NCBI GenBank assembly: GCA_900555045.1
Contig: USJW01000057.1
Coordinates: forward strand, 1-29,550
Direction of reading: 5' to 3'
From: an uncultured Clostridium sp.
Lineage (GTDB): Bacteria > Bacillota > Clostridia > Lachnospirales > Lachnospiraceae
Length of the DNA stretch: 29,550 nucleotides
Below the pieces are notes generated by a model, which worked only from the letters and a program-made list of their open reading frames with translations, was not told the origin of the DNA and did no database searches. This document shows positions 7,439-15,541 of the stretch, piece by piece. The position numbers and the translations under genes are program-made. Each line of letters starts with the position of its first letter. Position 1 is the first letter of the stretch.

Positions 7439-8464
7439 ATGAAGACATTGAGACATTTCATCGACACCAACGACTTTACAAAGGAGGAGCTTCTGGACAT
7501 CATTCATCTGTCCCTGGAGATCAAACAGTGCATCAAGGCGGGATACAATCCTCCGCTGTTAAAGGGTAAGACCCTGGGCATGATTTTCCAGCAGTCCTCC
7601 ACCAGAACCCGCGTATCCTTTGAGACGGCGATGGAACAGCTGGGCGGACACGCACAGTACCTTGGACCCGGCATGATCCAGCTGGGCGGCCATGAGACCA
7701 TCGGCGATACGGGGCGCGTGCTCTCCAACCTGATTGATGTGGTGATGGCGAGAGTGATTGAGCATAAGACCGTGGTAGAGCTGGCGGAGGCATGCTCGAT
7801 TCCCGTGCTGAACGGCATGTCCGATTATAACCATCCGACCCAGGAAATCGGCGATCTCTGCACCATCGTTGAGCACCTTCCGAAGGGGAAAAAGCTGGAG
7901 GACTGCAAGGTGGTATTTGTGGGCGACGGGACTCAGGTGTGCGCATCTCTGGGCTTTATCACCACAAAGCTGGGGATGCATTTTGTACACTACGGGCCTC
8001 AGGGACATCAGTTAAATGAAGAGCACAAGGCCATTATGGAGGCAAACTGCCAGATCTCCGGCGGAACCTGGGATGTGACGGACGACAGGGACAAGGCGCT
8101 GTCCGGAGCGGACTTCATCTATACGGATGTGTGGTATGGCCTTTACGAGAATGAGATGCCCAAGGAGGAGCGCGTGAGAGTATTCCACGATTATCAGGTG
8201 AACAGAGATATGCTCAGCAAGGCAAACATCGGCTGCAAGTTCATGCACTGTCTCCCGGCTACAAGAGGAGAGGATGTGACGGACGAGGTGCTGGACAGCG
8301 AGTGCTCGATCGCGTTCGAGGAAGCCGGCAACCGCCTGACCGCCATGAGAGGACTCCTTGTATATCTGACCCAGTATCAGAGAGAGCAGGAGCCGAGCGA
8401 GCTCAAAAAAGCGGCAGCGAAAGAGGAACTGGAAAACTTTATGGCCGGACGCGGATTAATCTGA
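7439..8464 (+). CDS. ptcA: Putrescine carbamoyltransferase
   Basis: 341 residues. In the catabolic direction it phosphorolyses N-carbamoylputrescine to putrescine and carbamoyl phosphate. The carbamoyl-phosphate site SSTRTR is at residues 53-58, HPTQE and HCLPATRGEDVTDEV are in the expected order, and GPGMIQLGGHETIGDTGRVL fits the putrescine enzymes better than ornithine carbamoyltransferases. The charged C-terminal helix after the core is also typical of this subgroup. The start follows AAGGAGA (7424-7430). Position between aguA and carbamate kinase agrees; ornithine carbamoyltransferase is the main alternative and is less likely. Confidence 0.93.
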   Translation: MKTLRHFIDTNDFTKEELLDIIHLSLEIKQCIKAGYNPPLLKGKTLGMIFQQSSTRTRVSFETAMEQLGGHAQYLGPGMIQLGGHETIGDTGRVLSNLIDVVMARVIEHKTVVELAEACSIPVLNGMSDYNHPTQEIGDLCTIVEHLPKGKKLEDCKVVFVGDGTQVCASLGFITTKLGMHFVHYGPQGHQLNEEHKAIMEANCQISGGTWDVTDDRDKALSGADFIYTDVWYGLYENEMPKEERVRVFHDYQVNRDMLSKANIGCKFMHCLPATRGEDVTDEVLDSECSIAFEEAGNRLTAMRGLLVYLTQYQREQEPSELKKAAAKEELENFMAGRGLI

Positions 8465-8489
8465 CGCTTCGAAGGGAAGGGGTTACGGT

Positions 8490-9908
8490 ATGGCAGAACA
8501 GACAGTAAATGAAGAGAGGGAATTGAGCAGCAAGCCCATTCTCCCTCTGTTCACAAAATATAGCTTTTTAACATTTATCGGTATGATATCACAGTGCATC
8601 ATGGTCATGTTTGAGGGCATCATCATCGGCAAGGGGCTGGGAACGGACGGACTGGCCTGCGTGGAGCTGATTATGCCCATGGAGTACCTGATGCTGGCTC
8701 TGGGCGGCGCGTTCGCCATCGGAGTGTCCACCATCGCAGGGATCCGCCTGGGCGACAATGACCCGGAGGGCGCCCGCAGAGCCTACGGGCAGGGAACCTT
8801 ATTTACCCTTATCTTTATGGTTCTATTCGCGGGGCTGGTATTTATCTTTGCCGCGCCTGTTGCGAGGCTTATCGGAACACCGGAAGAATATATGGGCATG
8901 ATGATCACGTTCCTGCGGATCTTTATGGTGGGATATCCCTTCTGCGTAATCGGACACATCGTGGTCTATATTGCGCGTGTCGATGAGAAACCGGCGATCT
9001 CCACCTGGGCCATGACCAGCTCCGCTGTGATTGCCCTGGCATGGCTGTATCTCAGCACCTATGTGTTTAAGCTGGGAATTCCCGGCAGTGCGGTGTACTA
9101 CGCGTCTTCCATCGGCATATGGGGACTGTTTATCCTGTATTTTGTATTCAGCAAAAAGACCATATTTAAGACCAGAATGGAGGATCTGCATTTTGACTGG
9201 GCGCTTATCGGCGAAATCATTAAAATCGGATTCCCGTTTCTTCTGGTACAGGCATCCAGCACGGTATTCGGAATTGTAATCAACAATTTCCTGGGAAAAT
9301 ATGGTTCTCCTCTGGATCTGGCGGCCTACGCGGTGATTAATGGCTATATCATCTACATTCTCATGATGATTACCCAGTCGATCACGGGAGGGATGCAGCC
9401 CATTGCCAGCTTCAATCTGGGAGAAAAGCTGTATGGAAGAATCCGGGAGCTGATCAAAGTGAGCATGGTGGGCAATATTCTGGTAGTCGGGCTGTTTACC
9501 GCCGCATTTGTGGGAGGAGCCCATCTGGTCTGCAATGTGTTCTGCGGAGATCCGGCTTTGGCGGAGGTAGCCACCAGAGCGGCCCGGATCGCAATTATCG
9601 GTTCTGCATTCGGCCTGTGTGCGTCCGTTATGTCCTGCTATTTCCAGTATGTGGATCGAATCATTCCGTCCACGGTTCTGGGAATATGCAGATACATTCT
9701 GTTCTGTATACCGATCATGCTGATTCTGACCCGTTTCCTTGGGGTGGACGGTGTGTGGTACTCCCTTCCGCTGTCTGATGTGCTGGCATTTGGACTGTCA
9801 GCCATACTGGCAATGAGAGAGAGCAGACGTTTAAAACAATTGGAAATCAATGGAGAAGGAGAAAAAAATGAAGGCAGATTATATCTTAAAGAGCAGCAGG
9901 ATCTATAA
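8490..9908 (+). CDS. MATE family transporter in the agmatine cluster
   Basis: 472 residues with about 12 hydrophobic segments and the MATE pattern of two homologous halves; the start of the second half is seen around YAVINGYIIYILMMITQSIT and GGMQPIASFNLGE. MATE proteins export cationic organic compounds in exchange for Na+ or H+. Known agmatine operons usually carry an APC-type agmatine/putrescine antiporter (AguD), which is absent here. I infer that this MATE protein moves putrescine, agmatine or a related cation. The ATG at 8490 is preceded by AAGGGG. It starts 25 bases after ptcA, and its end overlaps the next gene by 41 bases. Confidence 0.9.
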   Translation: MAEQTVNEERELSSKPILPLFTKYSFLTFIGMISQCIMVMFEGIIIGKGLGTDGLACVELIMPMEYLMLALGGAFAIGVSTIAGIRLGDNDPEGARRAYGQGTLFTLIFMVLFAGLVFIFAAPVARLIGTPEEYMGMMITFLRIFMVGYPFCVIGHIVVYIARVDEKPAISTWAMTSSAVIALAWLYLSTYVFKLGIPGSAVYYASSIGIWGLFILYFVFSKKTIFKTRMEDLHFDWALIGEIIKIGFPFLLVQASSTVFGIVINNFLGKYGSPLDLAAYAVINGYIIYILMMITQSITGGMQPIASFNLGEKLYGRIRELIKVSMVGNILVVGLFTAAFVGGAHLVCNVFCGDPALAEVATRAARIAIIGSAFGLCASVMSCYFQYVDRIIPSTVLGICRYILFCIPIMLILTRFLGVDGVWYSLPLSDVLAFGLSAILAMRESRRLKQLEINGEGEKNEGRLYLKEQQDL

Positions 9909-11493
9909 AGGTACGGGAAACAGGGAGAGTGAGGGGATTGTGGCGGTGAAGGGCCAGCGAATCCTGTTTGCCGGCCCGGCCGATAAAATGGACCGTTTTA
10001 AGGGGCCGGACACCAAGGTGCTTGATTTTGGCGACAAGCTGATTCTTCCGGGCTTCCACGATGCACATATGCATATGTATATGTCCAGCCTGTACGCATC
10101 CCCATTAGTCCATGTGAGCTTTACCGATACGTCGGAGGAGGAGTGCGTGGCAGGGCTTGCAGAGCATGCAAAACGGGTTCCAAAGGATCGCTGGCTGATC
10201 AGCGCCGGCTGGTATCATCCGCTCTGGACGAAGCCTGTGCTTCCGAGCAAACGCTCACTGGATGCGGTTTACCCGGATCGTCCGGTCTGCATGCTCGCAG
10301 GAGACGGACATACCATGTGGTTTAACTCGGAAGGCTTAAGGCGGCTTGAGATTGATGAAAATACAGTGGCGCCTCCGGGAGGAACCATCGACAAAGATGA
10401 AAACGGCGAACTCACCGGTATTATCCATGAGACGGCTGCGCTCAGTCTGACCAGCAAGATCTATGACTTTACGGAGCAGGAGGAGAATGACGCATACCGG
10501 AGCTTTATCCGCCGTATGAATGAGTTTGGCATCACCTCCATCTGCGATTTGTCCATGATGGCGATCCCCGGAGCGGATTATGTGCGGGATGACATTTACA
10601 GCCGGCTTCTGGAGCGGGATGAGCTGAATGTGAGGGTGCACATGTATCCCACCATGCTGTCCGGCCTGGAGCGCCCGATCGCCATGCGCGAGGCGTGCAC
10701 GAATCCCATGCTTGTGTGCAGCGGCGTAAAACATTTCTTTGACGGTGTATCCAGCTGCCATACCGCTTACTTAAAAGAGCCCTATGCGGACGCGTACTAT
10801 GAGGGAGACTGCGGAAAGCTCTCCGTTGCCCCGGATTTGATGCACCGCCTGGTGTTAGAAGCGGCGGAAAATGATTTCTGTATGCGTGTACATACCATCG
10901 GGGATCAGGCGATCCATCTGATGTTGGACTATTTTGAGGATGCCGAGCAGAAATTTGGATATAAGCCTTACCTGCAGCACACGCTGGAGCATCTGGAGAA
11001 TCTCCAGTATGAGGATATCGGAAGACTTGCAAAGGACCATGTTTTGGCTTCGGTGCAGCCTCCTCATCTGATGATCGATCCCAATGGAATCGAGCGGGAT
11101 CTGGGACCGGACCGCATCCACCTGATGTGGCCGTTCCGGAGAATGCTGGACGCGGGAGTGAGATTGGCATTCGGTACGGACAGCCCGGTGGTGGACATCA
11201 ATCCGTTCAACGGAATCTACAACGCTATAACCAGACAGTCTGCCTTTGACGGGAAGCCGGAGGGCGGGTGGATTCCGATGGAGCGCGTGACAGCCTACGA
11301 GGCAGTGAGCGCCTACACGTACGGTTCAGCCTGCGCGGCCAACCGCAGCCATGAGATCGGAACGCTGACTGCCGGCAAATATGCGGATATCTGCGTGCTT
11401 GACCGTGATATTTTAGAATGTGATCCGGAGGAGATCCTTAAGACACAGAATCTGTTTACCATGGTGAACGGAAAAATCGTATTTGAGAGATAA
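9868..11493 (+). CDS. YtcJ-like amidohydrolase of the agmatine cluster
   Basis: 541 residues, amidohydrolase superfamily, YtcJ type. Metal ligands are in LPGFHDAHMHMYMS (His67, His69), with RVHTIGDQAIH, QHTLEHLENL and FGTDSPVVDINPFNG further on and GKYADICVLDRDI at the end. The cleaved substrate is unknown. I chose ATG 9868 because AGAAGGAG (9854-9861) lies just before it; the in-frame ATG at 9850 would overlap that site. It overlaps the MATE gene and precedes carbamate kinase by 16 bases, so it is in the operon. A hydrolase of an N-acylated or carbamoylated polyamine would fit, but this is inference. It belongs to the same family as the gene at 3134. Confidence 0.9.
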   Translation: MKADYILKSSRIYKGTGNRESEGIVAVKGQRILFAGPADKMDRFKGPDTKVLDFGDKLILPGFHDAHMHMYMSSLYASPLVHVSFTDTSEEECVAGLAEHAKRVPKDRWLISAGWYHPLWTKPVLPSKRSLDAVYPDRPVCMLAGDGHTMWFNSEGLRRLEIDENTVAPPGGTIDKDENGELTGIIHETAALSLTSKIYDFTEQEENDAYRSFIRRMNEFGITSICDLSMMAIPGADYVRDDIYSRLLERDELNVRVHMYPTMLSGLERPIAMREACTNPMLVCSGVKHFFDGVSSCHTAYLKEPYADAYYEGDCGKLSVAPDLMHRLVLEAAENDFCMRVHTIGDQAIHLMLDYFEDAEQKFGYKPYLQHTLEHLENLQYEDIGRLAKDHVLASVQPPHLMIDPNGIERDLGPDRIHLMWPFRRMLDAGVRLAFGTDSPVVDINPFNGIYNAITRQSAFDGKPEGGWIPMERVTAYEAVSAYTYGSACAANRSHEIGTLTAGKYADICVLDRDILECDPEEILKTQNLFTMVNGKIVFER

Positions 11494-11509
11494 AGGACGG
11501 TAGAAGGAA

Positions 11510-12448
11510 ATGTCAAGAATTGTAATCGCTCTGGGCGGCAACGCCCTGGGGAATAATCCCAAGGAGCAGCAGGAGATGATCGAGGCGGCGTGTCCGGCCC
11601 TAATCGGCCTCATCAGTCAGGGCCATGAAATCATTGTAAGCCATGGAAACGGCCCTCAGGTAGGAATGATCAATAAGGCATTTGACGTGGCATCCAAATC
11701 GGATTCCTCGGTTAGCCCGATGGAGTTAATGGAGTGCACAGCCATGAGCCAGGGATACATCGGATATCACCTGCAGAAGGGGATCAAAAAGGAGCTGCGG
11801 ATCCAGCACATGCCGTGGCACGTGGCCAGCGTGGTCACGCAGGTGGTTGTGGACCGGGAGGATCCCGCATTCCTAAATCCAACCAAGCCCATTGGGAGCT
11901 TTATGACGGAGGATGAGATGAACCGGCTGAAGGCGGAAAAGCCGGAGATGACTTTCATTGAGGATTCCGGCCGCGGCTACCGGCGGGTGGTTCCGTCGCC
12001 GAAGCCTGTGGATATCGTGGAGCGGGATTCGATCCTCAATCTGCTGGACAACGAGTACATTGTGATTGCCTGCGGCGGTGGCGGCATACCGGTGTATGCG
12101 GATGAGAACGGCGATTTTGTGGGCGTGCCCGCTGTGATCGACAAAGACTTTGCCTCGGCAAAGCTGGCGGAGCTGGTGGATGCGGATTATCTCTTTATCC
12201 TGACGGCCGTGGACCGGGTTGCCGTGAATTTCGGCACGCCCCGGCAGAGGGATTTAGAGACAATGACGGTCAAGGAGGCAGAGGCGTACTGCGAACAGGG
12301 CCAGTTCGCCCCCGGCAGCATGCTTCCAAAGGTTCAGGCCGCCATCTCATTTGCGAAAAGCGGCAAAAATAAGAGAGCGGTAATCGCCTCTTTAAAAAAT
12401 GCGCCTCTCGCAATGAAAGGGAAGAGCGGAACGCTGATCATGCAGTAA
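11510..12448 (+). CDS. arcC: Carbamate kinase
   Basis: 312 residues, full length. It transfers the phosphate of carbamoyl phosphate to ADP, giving ATP, CO2 and ammonia, the energy-yielding last step of agmatine catabolism. Visible signatures: RIVIALGGNALGNN at the N-terminus, VSHGNGPQVGMI (about residues 43-54), VIACGGGGIPVY (about 184-195) and the C-terminal APGSMLPKVQAAISF. AGAAGGAA precedes the ATG. It is the last gene of the cluster and is followed by a strong hairpin at 12453-12506. In agmatine operons this gene is often called aguC. Confidence 0.95.
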   Translation: MSRIVIALGGNALGNNPKEQQEMIEAACPALIGLISQGHEIIVSHGNGPQVGMINKAFDVASKSDSSVSPMELMECTAMSQGYIGYHLQKGIKKELRIQHMPWHVASVVTQVVVDREDPAFLNPTKPIGSFMTEDEMNRLKAEKPEMTFIEDSGRGYRRVVPSPKPVDIVERDSILNLLDNEYIVIACGGGGIPVYADENGDFVGVPAVIDKDFASAKLAELVDADYLFILTAVDRVAVNFGTPRQRDLETMTVKEAEAYCEQGQFAPGSMLPKVQAAISFAKSGKNKRAVIASLKNAPLAMKGKSGTLIMQ

Positions 12449-12452
12449 AGAC

Positions 12453-12506
12453 AAAATGGCGATTTCCCCGTGCGAGGGCTTTTAGCCCCCGGGAAATCGC
12501 CATTTT
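12453..12506. terminator. Strong bidirectional terminator after arcC
   Basis: Perfect 16-bp arms at 12453-12468 and 12491-12506 enclose an inner GGGCT/AGCCC hairpin. The right arm ends in a T run for the plus strand; the left begins with AAAA, giving U for the minus strand. It separates the convergent arcC and ABC ATPase genes. Confidence 0.85.
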
Positions 12507-12510
12507 TATA

Positions 12511-12573
12511 CTGCGGCGGAAGCAAAGCCCGCCGCAGTGGTTCCGGTTCCCGGGCGCTCCCCACGCCCGGGAA
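12511..12573. terminator. Two further hairpins between convergent operons
   Basis: Arms CTGCGGCGG (12511-12519) with CCGCCGCAG (12529-12537), and TTCCCGGGCG (12547-12556) with CGCCCGGGAA (12564-12573). They lie immediately after the stop of the ABC ATPase gene on the minus strand, without U runs of their own. They probably stabilise the 3' end or assist termination at 12453-12506. Confidence 0.5.
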
Positions 12574-12575
12574 AT

Positions 12576-13646
12576 TCACGTCAAAATCTGGTTGTGGTCG
12601 TCCCTTCCGTCGTCCTCATACACCAAAAAGTCTCTGATCTCCAGCCCGATATCCTCCCCTGTGTGCAAAATATCATAGGTGTGCGGGTCCGCGATCACCC
12701 TCAGCGGGGTTCCGTTTATATCGATCTGGCAGTCGTTCACGTCGCCCAAGTAGAACATGGACTTGATCTTGCCGCTCAAGTGCCCTTCCGTCTTGGTGAG
12801 CTTGATGTTCTCCGGGCGGATAGCCACCACCACGTCGCCGGTGAGCGGCCCCTCGTAGGCCAGGGACTGCCCGAGGCCCTTTAGGTCGATCACGCCGCCG
12901 TTCACTGCGCCCTTGATGAAGTTCACCTTGCCAACAAAGTCCGCGATAAACTGGTTCTTGGGCCTGCGGTAGATCTCGATGGGCGTGCCCACCTGCTGGA
13001 CCACGCCCCGGTTGATGACGAACACCCGGTCGGACATGGTCATGGCCTCCACCTGGTCGTGGGTCACGTAGACCACGGTGATTTTTAACTTTCTCTGGAT
13101 CTCCTTGATCTCATAGCGCATGCTCTCGCGCAGCTTGGCGTCCAGGTTGGACAGCGGCTCGTCGAGCAGCAGAAGCTTCGGCTCGCCGATCAGCGCCCGC
13201 CCTAAGGCCACGCGCTGCTGCTGGCCGCCGGAGAGCTGGCTGGGCATGCGGTTCGCGTACTGGCTCAAGTGCACGATCTCCAAGATTTCCTCCACCTTCT
13301 CCTTGATCTGCGCTTTCGGCACCTTCTGGATCTTTAACGGGTAGGCCACGTTGTCGAATACGTTCATGTGCGGCCACACGGCGTAGGACTGGAATACCAT
13401 GCCGATCCCGCGCTTCTCCGGCGGCACGAACACGTCTTTGGAGCTGACGACCTTCCCGTCGATGCGGATTTCACCGGTGGTGGGCTTCTCAAAGCCCGCG
13501 ATGATGCGCAACATAGTGGTCTTTCCGCAGCCGGACGGCCCTAAAAATGTGATAAACTCCCCATCCTTAAATTCTTCCGTAAATTCTTTTAAGACCTTCA
13601 CGTCCCCGAAGGACTTGGTCACATGGTCGATGGTGATAACAGACAT
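12576..13646 (-). CDS. ABC transporter ATP-binding protein (AfuC/FbpC/PotA type)
   Basis: 356 residues. The cytoplasmic ATPase of the importer encoded upstream. Walker A GPSGCGKTT at residues 36-44, signature LSGGQQQR at 138-145, Walker B LLLLDEP at 158-164, D-loop SNLDAKLRE, switch His196 in VTHDQVEAM. The C-terminal ~120 residues form the TOBE-type regulatory domain usual in iron, polyamine, phosphonate and sugar-phosphate importers. AGGAGGGAG lies before the ATG and only 15 bases separate it from the permease. Substrate cannot be read from the ATPase; the operon context suggests a phosphorylated or organic anion. Confidence 0.92.
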   Translation of the reverse strand: MSVITIDHVTKSFGDVKVLKEFTEEFKDGEFITFLGPSGCGKTTMLRIIAGFEKPTTGEIRIDGKVVSSKDVFVPPEKRGIGMVFQSYAVWPHMNVFDNVAYPLKIQKVPKAQIKEKVEEILEIVHLSQYANRMPSQLSGGQQQRVALGRALIGEPKLLLLDEPLSNLDAKLRESMRYEIKEIQRKLKITVVYVTHDQVEAMTMSDRVFVINRGVVQQVGTPIEIYRRPKNQFIADFVGKVNFIKGAVNGGVIDLKGLGQSLAYEGPLTGDVVVAIRPENIKLTKTEGHLSGKIKSMFYLGDVNDCQIDINGTPLRVIADPHTYDILHTGEDIGLEIRDFLVYEDDGRDDHNQILT

Positions 13647-13661
13647 TGCTTCTCCCTCCTA

Positions 13662-15347
13662 CTAAATCGAAAATTTCCCTTTGGTAACCTTGTTCAGCAC
13701 ATAGTTCAAGACGATCACAATGATCAGGATACCGGAAGCCAGGGCGGAGGCCGTCTGCTGGCTGTGGTAGGTCTGGTAGGTGAACAGCTCCACGCCAAGG
13801 GTCTTGGTGTTGTTGGAGTAGAGCAGGTTGGACATGGTCAGCTCGTAGAAGCAGGGCATGAAGATCAAAAACCAGCCTGCCACGATGGACGGTACGATCA
13901 GTGGGAACACCACGTCCTTCAGCCTCCTAATCCAGCCGGAGCCGGAGATCTGGGCCGCCTCCTCGAGAGAGGGGCTGATCTGGGAGAAGGCGGAAACCAC
14001 GGTCCGCATGCCCATCAGCATGTATTTGATCATGTAGGCCACCACCATGATGAACATGGTATTGTAAATGTTGATTCCGAACCGGCCGGACATGGTCATG
14101 ATTAAGGCCAGGGCGATGACGACGCTGGGGCTGCCGGAGCCGACGGTGATCAAAAAGTCCGGGATTCCCTTGCCCTTCACGTTGGTTCGCTTCAATAAGT
14201 AGGCCATGATCAGGCAGATCACCATGCCGAGGGAGGCGGCCCACGCGGCGGAGACTAAGCTGTTCTGGCCGGAGCCCAGGATGGATTTCCGGGTCAGGAT
14301 GGTGTGCCAGTACTTGAAGGTGATGTTGCCGGCCTCAAAGATCGACTTGCCCATATTCATGGTAAAGGAGGTCATGAACACGGTGGCGAAGGGGATGGCC
14401 ACAACCACGATGGCGAACAAGCTGACCACGATGGTGATCGGGATGCGCCATCTGCCTAAGTCCACGATGTTGGGCCGGGTGGATTTTCCGGACACGGTGA
14501 TGTACTCGCGCTTGCCTACGACGAAGTTGGACACGTAGAGCACGATCAGCGCGATGGCCATGAGGAATACCGCCAGGTTGGTGGCATCGGTCAGCCCCTC
14601 CTGGGAGCCGATGTAGACGTAGTCCACGATTCGGGTGGTCACGGTGTAGATCTGCCCCGGCGCTCCGATGATGGAGGGGATGCCGTAACAGGAGGCGGCC
14701 GCCACGAACACTAAGAGGGCTGCGGCCACGATGCTGGGAAGCATGAGCGGCAGCGTGATGGTCATCAGCGTCTTAAAGGGGGAGGCGCCGGAGATCCGGG
14801 AGGCTTCCTCCAGGGACGGGTCCATCTTCTCCATGGCTCTGGAGATGGTGATGAACGCGTAGGGGTAGTAGAAGGTGGTTAAAACCCAGACCAGACCGCC
14901 GATGGAGTAGATGTTGAACGGCGCGTTCTCCAGGCGGAAGATGGACATGATCAGGGTGTTGAGCGTGCCCACCGTGGGGTTTAACAGCCGCAGCCACGCC
15001 ATGGCGCCCACGTAGGGCGGAACCATGTAGGTCATGACGAACAGGGTGCGGAAAAATTTCTTGCCGTAAAGGTTGGTGCGCCCCACCAGCCAGGCGAGCG
15101 GGAACGCCAGCAACACGCCGAAGACCATGGCCAGTCCCGCGGTCACCAGGGTGTTCTTAAGGCAGGTCCAGTTGAGCGGGTAGGAGTAAATCCGCTTGAA
15201 GCCATCCAGCGAGAAGCTCCCGCTGTAGAAGAACGAGCGGTACACCAGATAGAGAAGCGGCAGCACCTGGAAGATGACCAAAAAGGCCACGATCGCCAGG
15301 ATTACGAACCACTTGATGTCGAAATAGAATTTTTTCTCTGTTTCCAT
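13662..15347 (-). CDS. Fused two-domain ABC permease (AfuB/FbpB type)
   Basis: About 561 residues with roughly 12 membrane segments, formed by two MetI-like permease halves in one chain. Each half has an EAA loop contacting the ATPase: EEASRISGASPFKTLMTITL in the first and EEAAQISGSGWIRRLKDVVF in the second. Such fused permeases belong to the ferric iron/2-aminoethylphosphonate/hexose-phosphate importer class. I chose ATG 15347 (METEKKFYF) because GAGGG is well placed upstream; the longer frame to 15431 crosses a terminator hairpin and lacks a ribosome site. It is followed closely by the ATPase gene and preceded by the binding protein gene with a 194-base gap. Confidence 0.9.
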   Translation of the reverse strand: METEKKFYFDIKWFVILAIVAFLVIFQVLPLLYLVYRSFFYSGSFSLDGFKRIYSYPLNWTCLKNTLVTAGLAMVFGVLLAFPLAWLVGRTNLYGKKFFRTLFVMTYMVPPYVGAMAWLRLLNPTVGTLNTLIMSIFRLENAPFNIYSIGGLVWVLTTFYYPYAFITISRAMEKMDPSLEEASRISGASPFKTLMTITLPLMLPSIVAAALLVFVAAASCYGIPSIIGAPGQIYTVTTRIVDYVYIGSQEGLTDATNLAVFLMAIALIVLYVSNFVVGKREYITVSGKSTRPNIVDLGRWRIPITIVVSLFAIVVVAIPFATVFMTSFTMNMGKSIFEAGNITFKYWHTILTRKSILGSGQNSLVSAAWAASLGMVICLIMAYLLKRTNVKGKGIPDFLITVGSGSPSVVIALALIMTMSGRFGINIYNTMFIMVVAYMIKYMLMGMRTVVSAFSQISPSLEEAAQISGSGWIRRLKDVVFPLIVPSIVAGWFLIFMPCFYELTMSNLLYSNNTKTLGVELFTYQTYHSQQTASALASGILIIVIVLNYVLNKVTKGKFSI

Positions 15348-15429
15348 AAGTTCCCTCAGCCCCTTTTTAAATTGTGCAGGAATTGTTTTTGCGCTGCAGG
15401 AAATCCCGGGCCGGAACCTCCTGTAGGGC

Positions 15430-15530
15430 AAAAAAGCCGTTGCCGGTAAAGTGGCAACGGCCCTGTGAATTTATTCCCGGCGGGCGGGCAGGAGGCGCAT
15501 GGCTTATTGCCTCCCGGCCCAGACCCGCCG
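15430..15530 (-). terminator. Terminator between the binding protein gene and the permease gene
   Basis: On the minus strand GCCGTTGCC (15453-15461) and GGCAACGGC (15436-15444) form a 9-bp stem followed by six T (15430-15435), a clear intrinsic terminator. Upstream of it is a looser hairpin (15478-15484 with 15524-15530, and GGAGGC/GCCTCC inside). It probably reduces transcription into the permease and ATPase genes relative to the binding protein. Confidence 0.8.
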
Positions 15531-15541
15531 TCTCAGTGACA

